64,000 nt of DNA from Eucommia ulmoides. Its lineage: Eukaryota; Streptophyta; Magnoliopsida; Garryales; Eucommiaceae. Below are positions 23,051 through 35,181 of the stretch, one piece after another. The stretch spans positions 10,246,614-10,310,613 of the forward strand of contig CM028328.1 of NCBI GenBank assembly GCA_016647705.1, in the 5' to 3' direction. The notes beneath the pieces are model-generated. The model saw only the letters and a list, made by a program, of their open reading frames with translations, ran no database searches and was not told the origin of the DNA. Position 1 is the first letter of the stretch, and each line of letters begins with the position of its first letter. The position numbers and the translations under genes are program-made.

Positions 23051-23602
23051 TGTTGAAACAAATGAATTTTAATTTAATTTTTAGAATAGAAAGTGCCAAA
23101 TGTGTCAAATTGGTTTTTTCCTCAAAACCTTTTGTCCCACATTGGTTGGGAGAGATAAAATTAAAGTGGATATCTAGGGGTATGTGAGATACTTGGGGTG
23201 TGCCCCAAGGGGTACCCACATTTTGTGGAGGGGAGAGGAGTTACATCCCTATCGGTTTACCACGCGCGCGCGCCGTCCGTCGGGCCGGGCCGTGCCGAGT
23301 CGAGTCGAGTCGAGTCGCGCGTGTGATGAGGTGGCACTTATTTATTTTTTAGAAAAAATTTATTTAAAAATATTTAAAAAAAAAAAAACAGTTTACATTA
23401 AAAAAATAATAAAAAACTGTCGGAATTTTTTTTTTGAAACCGTTGGAAATGTTTTAACGTTTTGATTAAAAAAAAACAAAACGTTTTGATTGATTTAATT
23501 TAACGTTTTTTTATTTAATACTTTCGGTTTCAAAACAAAAAAAATTTCCTATAAATTGAAGCCTTTTTTTCTTTAGTTGAAGCACGAAAAAAAACAGTCT
23601 CA
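23051..23602 (+). repeat. 3' LTR of the 18913-23602 Copia element
   Basis: Nearly identical to the 5' LTR, with one more GTCGA unit and a short extra segment near 23467. Similarity to the 5' LTR ends at CAGTCTCA, followed at once by plastid rRNA sequence. Confidence 0.85.
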
Positions 23603-23940
23603 GGTGAATATTCTTGTACTACCCCTTGTTGGTCCCGAGGGACAGAGGAGGCTAGGTTAACCGAAAGATGGTTATCGGTTCAAGGACGTAAGGCGACCCT
23701 GCTTTTTCAGGGTAAGAAGGGGTAGAGAAAATGCCTCGAGCCAATGTTCGAGTACCAGGCACTACGGCGCTGAAGTAGTAACCCATGCCATACTCCCAGG
23801 AAAAGCTCGAACGACCTTCAACAAAAGGGTACCTGTACCCGAAACCGACACAGGTGGGTAGGTAGAGAATACCTAGGGGCGCGAGACAACTCTCTCTCAA
23901 GAACTCGGCAAAATAGCCCCGTAACTTCGGGAGAAGGGTG
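23603..23940 (+). pseudogene. Plastid 23S rRNA fragment in nuclear DNA (NUPT)
   Basis: From GGTGAATATTC to GTAACTTCGGGAGAAGG the sequence reads as plastid 23S rRNA, sense strand. It includes the hallmark segments GTTGGTCCCGAGGGAC, ACCCTGCTTTTTCAGGGTAA, CCAGGAAAAGCTCGAACGAC and CCGAAACCGACACAGG. It corresponds to a central part of the molecule (roughly E. coli 23S 1390-1700). It differs from the usual plastid sequence at several sites, including a duplicated TAG near 23779, so it is a non-functional nuclear copy. It starts exactly at the 3' LTR edge of the Copia element. No other plastid sequence is seen next to it. Confidence 0.93.
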
Positions 23941-24349
23941 TTTGTTTATAATTTTTCTGATGTTTGAATTATTCCAATGGTTGTTTCTCCCAATGTCACC
24001 GTCTTAAACTCTTTTACGGGAATTCAGTTGATTTGGCGTCTTAAATTCTGTTTTTGGAATTATCTTACATTGCTTTACATATGATTCTGAACAATAAATA
24101 TTGGAATCATTTTAATTTAGTTGGCTTAGTTTGGTCACTGTTTCTATTCCCTGATTTATGCTGCCGCTCCCAAAATTTTGGTTATTAAAATGTGTTTCGT
24201 AAGCACATTTTTGTTCCAAAAAATTTAAGAGTAATTTAGGAATAATTCTTGAATTCCTTAAGAATCTGATAAATAAAAAAAATTATTGATTCCTATTTAC
24301 TCTCACAAAACTATTCTCACTACCATCCCCTTCGGCCATCACCAACCCC
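23941..24349. other. Unassigned AT-rich region
   Basis: No open frame, repeat pair or domain recognised. It could be MYB-CC downstream DNA displaced by the Copia/plastid insertion. Confidence 0.3.
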
Positions 24350-25014
24350 GGCCATACATATAAATAGGATGTCGATGGTCCCGTTTCGGTTCGATTTCAT
24401 AAAAACCAAAACCAAAACCAAAACCGTTAGACATATATAAAACCAAAACCAAAACAGCTGGGTTTTTTTAAACGGTTTTAAAACTGGATCATTTAGGCCC
24501 CGTTTGGTAACCCATCCCATCCCAGAAATTCCCATTCCATTCCCAAATTTTTGGGAATTCTGTTTGAGAATAGCGTTTGGTAATTTTTGTTTCCGTTTTC
24601 ATTTCATTATCATTTGAGAATTGTGCCCACTTTTTTCTTAAGAAATGAGAAACAAAAAAAAGTTGTTTCTCATTATTCTCATTCCATTCCCAAAACACAT
24701 GGTTACTATTCACCTACCGGCCGACCACTGCCCGTCGCCGCCGACCACCGCCTGCCGCATCCGTCGCCGTCCGCCGCCGGCCACCGTCCGCCGCCGTCGC
24801 CGGCCACCGTCCGGCCGGAAATTTTTCAGCCACTTCCGGCCGTCGCCAGCAACGGCGCTATTATCTTCCAGCCGGCGTCGCCGGCGCCACGCCGTTCGGT
24901 CATCGCCGGCGGGGGGCCACCACCGTCTCCGACGCCGGAGCATCGCTAGCGGCCGTTGCCCAGAGCACCGCCGTCGCCGGCGCCGGAGCACCACCGGCCG
25001 CCGTCAGGCCAAAA

Positions 25015-25057
<43 letters not shown>

Positions 25058-25470
25058 TTTTAGGATAAAATGGTTACCAAACACAATTCCCTTCCCAAAA
25101 CAAAAAAAAAATTATCGTTACCAAACGCGATTCTACTCCCAAAAAGAAAACAAAATTCTCATTCCCATCCCACTGCTGGAATGGAAACAAACGGTTACCA
25201 AACGCCACCTTAATTTTAACCAAAATAAAAACCGTGAAACTGTTTAAGATTTTTAAATTTTATAAAACAACACAACCGCCAGTTTTTTGAAACGGTTTTA
25301 AAGCTGAACTATTTAATTTTAACCAAAACCAAAACCGAAATCGCAAAACTATTTAAGATTTTAAATTTTATAAAACATCAAACTAAAATCGCAAAAGTGT
25401 TTAAGATTTTTAAATTTTATAAAAAATCATAACCAAAACCACATACCATTGTTTCTTATATATAAACAAA
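24350..25470. repeat. hAT-like AACCAAAACC-rich repeat, split by a Harbinger MITE
   Basis: The left arm (about 24367-24495) begins near CGATGGTCCCGTTTCGGTTCG and runs into AAAACCAAAACC repeats. The right arm (25210 to about 25452) has several copies of a 50-60 bp unit (AAACTGTTTAAGATTTT, then AAATTTTATAAAA). It ends near CATAACCAAAACCACATACC, roughly the inverted form of the left end. A similar sequence ending CCCATCGA lies at 39240-39390. Non-autonomous hAT elements often look like this; the assignment is tentative. Confidence 0.45.
24496..25209. mobile_element. PIF/Harbinger-type MITE with GC-rich cargo
   Basis: Terminal inverted repeats GGCCCCGTTTGGTAACC (24496) and GGTTACCAAACGCCACC (ending 25209) are flanked by TTA target duplications (24493-24495 and 25210-25212), the hallmark of PIF/Harbinger. 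Inside is a strongly GC-rich CCG-repeat stretch (about 24714-25013), followed by an A-run of about 40 bp, quite unlike the AT-rich surroundings. No transposase. Long arginine- or proline-rich frames across the CCG repeats are composition artefacts. Confidence 0.85.
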
Positions 25471-25986
25471 AATATAACTAAAATATAAAACATAAATTCA
25501 GAAAATAAAAATCAAACCACAAAACTATTAATTGTTACGATAAACATTCCTAACGATAAATAAAATATAACAATAAAATCATAAATAATAGTCACAAATG
25601 AATCACAACAATAAAATCATACATAAAATCATAGAAATAGTCACAGTGAAGAGATGAGAAAGGAGTAAGAGAAGAGGCAAGGAGCAGGAGCACTTGATCG
25701 GCCAAGTAGACAAATGAATTACAACCCTAATTGGTTTAGAAAATAATCTCTTTAAATAGTTATGTTGTAAATTAATCTTTTCGATGAACATTCTTAGTCT
25801 ATAGTTCTTTGACCATTGACCAAATTAATTAAGCGATGTTTATACCCTTCCTTATATAATGTTGAAACCCTAATCATTCAACTTATTTACAACCAGCCGC
25901 CGCCGCATGCCTAATCTTTGTACCTCTCTTCTCTCTCGCTCACAACCGCAAGTTCGCATGTTTAGTTGTATGTCAAAATTTCTCTC
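25471..25986. other. Unassigned region before Copia element
   Basis: AT-rich with no recognised gene. 25865-25960 (AAACCCTAATC, then GCCGCCGCCGCATG and a CT-rich stretch) has the look of a plant 5'UTR but leads directly into the LTR at 25987. Any gene there would be interrupted. Confidence 0.3.
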
Positions 25987-27111
25987 TGTTGTATTAAATA
26001 AGTTTTTGGGTATTTTGTGAACCAATTATTTGTGGGACTCAATAATAAATTAGGATATATAAATATACTAATGTGTTCTTCTTGGTGAGGAGATAAATGT
26101 AGTATATTTGTTTGTGTAAAATCATTTAAGATGTGAATTAAAATTGTTGATTAAAAAACCCACTTGAAGACATTGATTGATGTATAGTGTGGGTTATCCC
26201 ACATCGTTAATCTAAGAAGATGAAAAACCATTTATTAAGACTCCAGATATCTCTTGTAGGTAAGCCCTTTATGGCATTGAAAAATATGGACAGAAAGAAG
26301 GTTAAAAGCTATAAAATAAATAAAGCCCCGCGCGTCGCTACTGCCGCCCGCCCGCCAGCCCTGCCAGACTTGGCTAGGCTCGGGCTCGGGCTCGGGTCGG
26401 GGCCTTGTGTCCTTGGTATGTTTTGTACCAAATTCGAAAAATTCCAAGCCAAATAACCAAACATAGTCTAAAGTACATATTGCAGGTTTTATAACTCGAG
26501 ATAAGTTATAAACCTAAAAGTAAGTATGTAACTGATGAGAGTTACAAAAACCTGAAGACTCTTCAAGTATGTAACTGTAGGTTAATTAGTGTTGTCCATT
26601 GAATGTCTTAACACCAAACCTTCTTCAGGTTGATTTTCGCTCCCTATTAAAAGGCATACATTTCTCAACATTAGGCATCCCATAAGTTGCATTGCATTAT
26701 ATTTTCCTATTTGTGTTGTTCTCGTTTTTGAGAAAGTTCTACACTTTTCTGTTCACTCGACTTTTGTTTTCTAGTGCTGGTATCAGTAACAGTGTGGTTA
26801 TTGTATCCTGAGAGACAGTCATTCATTCAACCGTAAACACCTAGTGAGGGTAAATACTACTTTAAGGACAAATGGTCAAACGATTGCCTCGATTTTCTAT
26901 TCTGGTATCTATGTTTTTGTTTCTCATTACAACAACTTTTCTTCTTTCTGTTTTACCATTTTGATTGTAATATTTTTCTTTTAATGTTATCTAGAATGTT
27001 TATGTAATAAAAAAAATCAAAACTGTTTCTTCTTTCTGTTTATTTTTTAATTAATAATTGATTAAATAATTAATTGTTTAACTATTTAATTTTTGACTAA
27101 ATATACCAACA
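25987..27111 (+). repeat. 5' LTR of the 25987-36905 Copia element
   Basis: About 1.1 kb, TGTTGTATTA to TACCAACA. It includes a GC-rich patch with repeated GGGCTC units (about 26325-26405) that is shorter and different in the 3' copy. Confidence 0.88.
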
Positions 27112-27893
27112 AACTTAAACCAGAAGTCCTAAATTATTTTAAATAATTCTGATTTTGTTCCAAAAACATTCTAGTAACAAAGTTTCTTATATTTTTATTT
27201 GTGTTTTCTTTCAAGAAAAATGTCTGCAATGATATTGTTGCTACCACTACTGCGGTTGCTAATCAAGGTGTTGTACCACCTACTGTGTTTGCACCTGTTG
27301 CGCATCCTGTGCCGACTCTACATAGAGAAAATCCTGAGAAATTTGATGGAAGTTTCTTTAAGAGATGACAGTAGAAGATGTTGTTTTACCTGACAATATT
27401 GAACTTGGCAAGATTCCTCCGAGGGGATGCTCCTGCCATGACTGTTATTGTTGTTGATGCATGGAAACATTCTGATTTCCTATGCAAGAACTATATTCTG
27501 AATGGACTAAGTAATACACTCTACAGTGTATATTGCTCGGTCACGACGGCAAAAGATTTGTGGCAATCCCAGAGAAGAAGTACAAAATTGAAGAAGTTTG
27601 GACTAATAAATTCGTAGTCGGAAGATTTCTAGACTTCAAAATGGTGGACTCAAGGACAGTCATCAATTAGACTGAAGAGCTCCAAGTCCTTTTGCATGAC
27701 ATTCATGCTGAAGAAATGACTTTTAGTGAGTCATTTCAAGTGGTAGCTGTGATTCAGAAGTTATCATTATCATAGGATGACTTCAAGAAATATCTCAAAC
27801 ATAAATGAAATAAGATGACTCTTGAAGACTTGGTTCTCAAATTGAGAATCGAAAAGAACATCGGATCTCTTCTAAACGTGAGAATCGTAATTT

Positions 27894-28169
27894 TAATGAT
27901 GTCAAAAGCTCATGTCATATAAACTCACAAGAAGAGGAAGCAAACTGAATCATGCTTGAACAAATGAGCTGCAAACAAAAAGTTTAAGGGCAACTGCTAT
28001 AGTTGTGGCAAGATGGGACATTGTGCTCAAGAAATGATGTCAAAAGCTCATGTCATTGAAACTCACAAGAAGAGGAAGCAAACTAAATCAAGCTTGAACA
28101 ACGGAGTTGTAAACAAAAAGTTCAAGGGCAACTGCTATACTTGTGGCAAGATGGGACACCGTACTTAAG
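27894..28169 (+). repeat. Tandem duplication of a gag zinc-knuckle segment
   Basis: Two adjacent copies of about 138 bp (27894-28031 and 28032-28169) match closely. Each carries the knuckle-coding stretch (GGGCAACTGCTAT-CTTGTGGCAAGATGGGACA). The copies differ at scattered sites, so the duplication is not recent. Confidence 0.75.
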
Positions 28170-29484
28170 ATTGTCGCAAGAGAGTTGTACCAAAAGAAAA
28201 TAAGCCTAAAAATCAGGCTCATATGACGGAAGTAGAACAGCTTACTGATTAGATTTCCGACATGAATTTGTCAGTGATTGTATCCGAAGTCAACCTCGTT
28301 AACAATCCCAGAGAATGGTATGTGGATACTGGTACTACCTGACATATATGCTCTAATAAGAAGATGTTTACCGTTTATCAGTTGGTGGAATTTGGGGAAA
28401 ATTCTATATGGGAAACTCTTCAACTTCTAAGGTTGAAGGATAGGGAAAGGTCATGCTGAAAATGACCTCTAGTAAGGAACTTACTTTGAATGATGTGCTG
28501 CATGTACCAGATATTCGTAAGAATCTGGTTTCTGGATCGTTACTGAGTAAAAAGGGTTTCAAGCTAGTATTTGAGTCTGATAAGTTTGTACTTACTAAGA
28601 GTGGGATGTATGTGGAAAAAGTTTATATGAATGAAGGTTTTTTCAAGCTCAATGGGATGACTGTAATCTCAAAAAATAACAATAATAATAAAGTCAGTAT
28701 TTCTTCTGCTTATATGATTGAGTCCTTGGATGTTTAGCATGATCGTTCAGGACATGTTAATTATAATACTTTACGTAAATTAATTAATATGAATTTAATT
28801 ACTAAATATCAAGATAATACAAGTCCCAAATGTAAAACTTGTGCGGAGTCCAAATTAACTATAACTTTTTTTCATTCAATTGAACGAAAAAGTAAACCTC
28901 TAGAGTTAGTGCACACAAATATTTGTGATTTAAAATTTATACAAACTAGAGAAGAGAAAAAATACTTTGTTACTTTTATAGATAATTGTACAAGATATTG
29001 TTATGTATATATTTTAAGAAGTAAAGATTAAGTATTAGACATTTTTGTACGTTATAAGCCTGAAGTTAAAAATCAACTTAACAAAAAGATTAAAATGTTG
29101 CGTAGTAATAGAGGTGGAGAATATGTTTCACCTTTCGGTGAGTTTTGTATACAACATGGAATAATTCGCCAAATTACAACACCTTATTCACCTTAGCATA
29201 ATAGAGTTGCTGAAAGAAAGAACAGAACTTTAAAAAAAATGATGAACTATTTGTTAATAAGTTCTGATCTACCTCAGAACTTGTAGGGGAAGTTGTTTTA
29301 ACAGCGAATTTTGTTTTAAACAAATTGCCTCACAAGAAATTAGATAAGACCCCTTATGAATTGTAGAAATGAAGAAAACCTTCATATTCATACTTAAAAG
29401 TGTGGAGGTGTCTTGTAAACGTTATGATTCTTGATCTTAAGTAGATTAAAATAAGACCAAAAACTATTGATTGCTATTCATTGA

Positions 29485-31585
29485 TGTTGGCCCAGTAGAA
29501 TACCCAAGAGGTGGGTAAATTGGGTAATTAAAAATATTATCAGAATATACTTGAATAAATCAAATAATTAATTTTATACCTAAATTAATTATTATCTTTA
29601 TATCACAACGGAATTAAAATAAATTTAAGCTCACACCCAAACAACAAAAATAAATAAATTAAAAAAGCAGCACACTAGAGATTTATACTGGTTCACCAAG
29701 CTACTCTTTGCCAATCCAGTCCCCCGAGCTCCACGGAGGTCGTACCCACTAAAACCAAGATTCCTTTAAAGATAGGAACCAAACCCGCACACCAATTCTT
29801 TTACAGGCTCATAATCAACCTTTACAATTTTCTTTTCTCAGGCTAAGGAAGAACCTCGACTTTTTACAAGTTAAAGAATAACCTAATTCTTTTTAACACT
29901 AAGACTCAAGAATCACAATCTCACCAAAATAGTAGAAATATCATTTTACCCGGTAAAGATTGAACCGTTACAAAATCACTCAAAACAACGCAATTTTTAT
30001 CCAGAAAGAATCACTACCTCAATCTCTTTACAGGAAGAGACTAAAATCCTGCTACCCTTAATTAAATATCTCCAATGATATTTAATCCGTCACAACTCAC
30101 TAATATAAAAAATGATAAGTAAATCTCACTCGGAGCTTTTACCACCTCAATCAAATAAAAACTCAATTAATATCCCAACTAGTGATAGAAATACGTGAGA
30201 TACAGAAATTTGATTTTAACAAGAATATAGGTAGCAAATTAGAGCACATAATCAAATTCAATAAATTATTGGAAATAATATTTTCTTTAAAAATCAAAAA
30301 CAATTTCTAAGATCAATTTCCAAAATAAAATAATAAACAATAAATAATATGAAAAGATTTCACCCACAATCCACAGAAATAATGATTAGAACAGTATAGT
30401 TTCAAATTCGGTATCAACAAGAATATATCACAGTTGATTATCAGAATCACTCTTAGAATAGCTCACAGTATCGTAAAATGATAACTCTTATAAATGTTCT
30501 CTCAAAATGATATAAACTTATTTTTTCTCTTAGAATGATTAGCTTTTCTTAGAAATTCGTAGGTATATATAAAGGCACATATAATCAGCTTCCTAACGGC
30601 TAGTTTACAAGTGTCATTACAATAAAATACTCTTATAGACCCCTTATAATATAAGAACTTCATTTAGGTTCAATTTCACTTAAAAACATCTTTTAAATCT
30701 TTCAATTAAACCCCCAAAGCTTTTCTCAATCAAAATAAATAAGTATAGAATCTATTTCAAGTACCAAATTGATAAACATTAACATTTAATGAACCATATT
30801 GAAATAATATAATTAGTATATGAACCATATCTTAAATAGTAAGAATATCCCCGAAATCTCTCTCAAAGCCTAACAAAAAAATGTTACTTTTGGATTTAAA
30901 ATCGTATCAAACAATATCCTGAACCAGCACATACAGTCGACTGCCCAACTCAGCTTGCCGCCAAACCATCGCCGCAGCGAGCATAGGTCGACTCGCAGAT
31001 TCAGAGAGTTTAGTCATGCTTTCACCAGTCGACCGCTTAGTCGACTCGCAGATTCAGAGAGTTCAGATGTTTTCATAGGTCGACTGGTCGATTGACTCTT
31101 CAATTCAGGATGTTTCATCCCCCTTCTCCGGTCGACTCCTCAGTTGACTGCCTCCTTCTGAATCACTTCTCTGATCTCGTTTTTAACCTATTTTCTTTTA
31201 CGATTTTGCCCCTTTATCCTTTTTTATATTTAAATAAGCTCCACTAATACTCTTATATTTCATTTTAGTCATTCAAAAATATTTTTTTTTAATTCACATA
31301 GGAGCAAATAAATATACTTAACAAAAACACACATAAAAGATAAGATTCATTTTGTACCATGTGTGAGTTCTTAAATGGGATATTAAGAGTTAATATTTAC
31401 TTGAGTTATTTTCCCTAATTTCTTCAAACTCTTAATACTTCTTCATCATCTTGATATCTTCATTAATCATCTATTCAATTTGACATCTTCATTACTGGAA
31501 CTTTAAATCACTGAAATACTTGATCAAACATTAGTTCTACCAAAACATCAATACTTAATTGTTCATTAAAATCTTGGGATCAACA
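29485..31585 (-). mobile_element. SIRE-type solo LTR inserted in Copia integrase region
   Basis: It starts TGTTGGCCCAG and ends GATCAACA on the plus strand, the reverse complement of the LTR at 4385-6900. Near-perfect 5 bp target duplications flank it: ATTGA (29480-29484) and ATTGG (31586-31590). No internal region is present, so it is a solo LTR left after recombination between two LTRs. It carries the family's GTCGAC-rich block at about 30935-31145. Confidence 0.9.
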
Positions 31586-32118
31586 ATTGGATATGAACAA
31601 AATAGTAGCGCATATCAATTTTTGGTTCATAAATTAGAAATTGAAAATGTGCATGAGAATACAATTATTGAATCAAGAAATGCATCGTTCTTTGAGAATG
31701 TGTTTCCTTGTAAGACTTCTATTGAGTCAAGTTTTTTAAAGAGAACAAGTGATATTACTTCTAGTAATTCTCATGAGGATGAGATTAAACCTAGATGTAG
31801 TAAAAGGATAAAAGTTTCTAAATCTTTTGGTCTTAATTTTTATACCTATATGATAGGATATGAATCTCAAACTTTTAGGGAAGCTATGTCTACGCCAGAA
31901 ACACCTCTTTAAAAAGTGGCTATGAATAGTGAAATTGAATCCATCCTTCAAAATCATACATGAGAACTAGTGGATCTTCCATCTGGAACAAAACCACTAG
32001 GGCAGAAATGAATTTTTAAGAAAAATATAAAAGCAGATAGATCAATTAATAAATATAAAGCAAGACTTGTAGCTAAAGGTTACAAGCAAAGAGAGGGTAT
32101 AGATTATTTTGATACTTA

Positions 32119-33341
32119 GGCCCCGTTTAGTTAGTGTTCCCAACCCAACTCAACCCAAAAAATTTGGGATTGATGTTTGGGAATATATTTGGCAAACACA
32201 AAACTCAACCCAACCCAACCCAAAAAGTGATAATTGATTCTTCAAAACCTAAAGGAAGGAGAATCAATTTTTTTTATTTTTTTTTTGTGCTCAACCCAAC
32301 CCATCCACAAAAGGAACGCGCTTATAATTTTATAAGATGTTAATAAGGTCCTCTCATGCCATTCATTCCCAAAATACTGTTTTTATTTGTCGTTCATCAA
32401 CAATTATCGTTGCTCCATCACTTTCGTTTCTCTCCTCCTTCACTTTGATCGTCATCCTCCCTCGTCGGAATTTTTCACCATTTCGCCATCTGGTAGTTGT
32501 TTTCTGCTTTCTTCTCTTCGATCAACCTTTGTATTCTTCAATGCACTGATCATCTAGAAAATCGGAAGGTCATCTTCGTCATCATCATGTCCAAAATTGC
32601 CAGGCTCGTGGAAGTCGTCTTCAAAGACAAACAACAATCGATGAGCGATATCTCGTAGAGACTTCGCTCCGATCCGGCACTCAAGCTCGAGTTTGAGAAG
32701 TTGTATGACGGCGTCGAACCAATTGGAGATGGTAAATTGGGGCTCAAATGCTGGGACCAGTTGATCGAAGGTCCAAGCCGTTTGTTCTGTAGGGTTCGCG
32801 ATTGGTCGCAACACTCGATTTATTCTAAGTACAGTTTATGTTACCTTCATGCGCTATAATTGTTGCTGGTATTGAGAAGTTGATAGAGTTTGGGTTGTGC
32901 TACTTGGAGAAATCAAACTATACCAGTGATGAGTTGATGATTTCGATTTCGTTACTAAAATCGATCACGAAATCGATTTCGATTTCATTGCTCAAATTGA
33001 TTCAGGGTTTAGTTCTTGATTTTGGTTTAGAGTTCGTTCTTGATTTTGATTTAGAGTCCGTTCTTGATTTCTCAATAATTTCTTAATGATTTCTCAACAT
33101 TAATATTCTTGATTTCTTGTTTTTCGATGTAAGCTTAAAGAAATAAAGAAAAAACACAATTGTGAAGAAACAATTCTACAATAATATCATTACCAAAAGT
33201 GATTCTATTCCCAAAACAAAAAAAAAATTGTCGTTACTAAACGCAATTTTGTTGTCAGAAGAAAACAGAATTCTCAACTCAACCCAACCCAACCCATCCC
33301 AAGTAGGTTGAGAAAAGTGGGAACACTAACCAAACGTCACC
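32119..33341. mobile_element. PIF/Harbinger-type non-autonomous element with gene-like cargo
   Basis: The left end GGCCCCGTTTAGTTAGTGTT and right end AACACTAACCAAACGTCACC are imperfect terminal inverted repeats flanked by TTA duplications (32116-32118 and 33342-33344). AACCCAACCC repeats lie just inside both ends. At 1.2 kb it is long for a MITE. The centre (about 32337-33110) is not repeat-like and looks like host gene DNA. It sits in the reverse-transcriptase region of the Copia element, so it is younger than that insertion. Confidence 0.85.
32588..32800 (+). pseudogene. Probable captured host gene fragment, unidentified
   Basis: The plus frame from 32588 reads MSKIARLVEVVFKDKQQSMS, then (after one stop) RLRSDPALKLEFEKLYDGVE and a continuation to about 32800. 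Its composition is globular and protein-like, unlike the AT-rich element around it. The family is not recognised. Because it lies inside a Harbinger-type element without transposase, capture of host DNA is the likely origin. Shadow frames on the minus strand are not supported. Confidence 0.45.
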
Positions 33342-35181
33342 TTATTCACCGCTAACAAAAATCACATTTATATGTACATTAATAGCAATAGCAGCCATAC
33401 ATAATCTTGGGATACATCAAATGGATGTTAAGACTACTTTCTTAAATGGTGAATTAGATGAAGAAATCTATATAGAACAACCAGAAAGGTTTATGGTTCC
33501 TGGAAAAGAGAATAAAGTACGTCAACTTGTAAAATCCTTATATAGATTAAAGCAAGCGCTAAAACAAGTGTGTCTATATTACGTTGACTTAGTCTTATTA
33601 CGTTGTTGTATGTTTATATGTAAATGACATGTTTATTATTGGTAATAGTGATAAAATCATAAAATTTAAACATATGTTAACAAATGCATTTGAGATGAAG
33701 GATTTAGGAATAGCAAATGTCATTCTTGCAGTTAAAATTACAAAAACATCTCAAGGATTGCTATTATCTCAATCCCATTATATCGATAAGGTCCTTGAAA
33801 TATTTAACAAGGATGACTCTGGTATAACCAGAACACAAATAGATGTTAATCGATGTCTTTTTAAAAATATTGGCAAGAATTTATCTCAGTTGGAGTATTC
33901 TCGAATAACAGGAAGTTTAATATACATAATAAATTGTACAAGACCTGATATTGCTTATGTAGTAAGTAAATTAAGTAGGTTCACTAGCAATTCAGGTAAA
34001 GAACATTGAAAAGTCATCTTGAGGCTTTTGAGATGTTTAAGATATACTCAAAATTATGGTTTGCAATATACGAGATATTCAATAGTACTTGAAAGGTACA
34101 ATGATGTAAATTGAATATCTGATACTAAAGACAACAAATCCACAAGCGGATATGTCTTTATATTAGGAAGAACTGTAATGTCATGGAAATCCTCTAAGCA
34201 AAAAAGTATTGTTAGATCTAGAATGGAATCTGAATTCGTTGCTTTAGATAAAGCAAGAGAAAAAACAGAATGGTTTCGACAATTTTTGAAAGATATTCCA
34301 ATGTAGACTAAGTCTGTGCTAGCTATCTGCATACATTGTGATAGTCAATCAGCAATTAGAAGAGCAGATAATAGTATGTATAACGATAAGTCTCGACATA
34401 TACGTCAAATGTATAATGCCGTAAGGCAGTTACCTTCTAATAGAGTTATCTCAATTAATTATATCAAGTCAAAAGATAACATTGCGGATTCATTGACCAA
34501 AGGTCTTACACGAAATAGAGTAAACTGCTTATCGAGGGGAATGAGTTTAAAGCCTATTACAAAATAGTTATCATAATGGCAACCAAACCTTGTTGACTGA
34601 AGATCTCAAGATCTAGGTTCAAATGGACAACCGAATTATGAAGGTGACTATAGGCGTATCACTGAGTAGATAAATTTTATGGCTCATTCCTATGATATAA
34701 TAGTGATATCTACAATATGGTTAAGGATAAGTATAACTTTTAATAATCTCTATATCTTGAAAAATTTCAAGTGGGGTATAGCATAATACTCTTTATAGAA
34801 TATCACCTATATGAATGAGAACTGGACCAGTTCTAAGGGAATGAAAAAGGCTAAATTCTGTCGAAGCACTCATGAAGTACCAGGGTGTTCAAGGCCAAAA
34901 TGAACGCAAACATAGAACGGAAAGTGTCTAGAAGATAACTATGTAGTTTCATTGTTTTGATTTACATGAAAGGCCGAATAGTTCAATATATCATGTTCAC
35001 TAATTGGTTGAGTAAATCCTATGGATTCTTACTAAGAAGGTTCAAGGCTAAAAGTTACCTATCCTGATGTGGTTATTTTCTTTTTGAGTTCTCTCTCTCT
35101 CTCATTCACTCACTCTCTCTTGTTTTGAGTCTGTATTTCACATGCATGTTTAACCAATTAATTTTCATTCATGTGGGGGAC

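Larger units (their letters stand above)
18913..23602 (+). mobile_element. Copia LTR-retrotransposon, nearly full length
   Basis: LTRs at 18913-19445 and 23051-23602 start TGTTGAAACAAATG and end CAGTCTCA. A purine-rich tract (CAAGTGGGGGAT) precedes the 3' LTR. The inner part has a gag start near 19891, part of integrase (about 20210-20490), reverse transcriptase (about 21000-21930, with YVDDLLIFG) and RNase H, ending near 22492. The LTRs differ by only a few substitutions plus length changes in A-runs, so it is young relative to its neighbours. It is broken, with roughly ten breaks by eye. Expected 5 bp target duplications do not match: TGTTT lies before it and plastid DNA after it. It sits 72-97 bp past the candidate MYB-CC stop codons, so it may interrupt that gene's 3'UTR. 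Confidence 0.9.

Noticed and set aside
23652-23900. 82-residue minus-strand frame
   Set aside because: It lies wholly within plastid 23S rRNA sequence.
23603-23940. Functional rRNA gene or organellar contamination
   Set aside because: Only about 340 bp, with differences from plastid rRNA and nuclear retrotransposon sequence directly adjoining it.
24587-25247. Long arginine- and proline-rich frames on both strands
   Set aside because: They follow CCG repeats and an A-run inside a MITE; low complexity only.
26775-26795. GGTATCAGTAACAG as a tRNA-Met primer site
   Set aside because: It lies within the LTR of the Copia element and is duplicated in both LTRs, so it cannot be the primer site.
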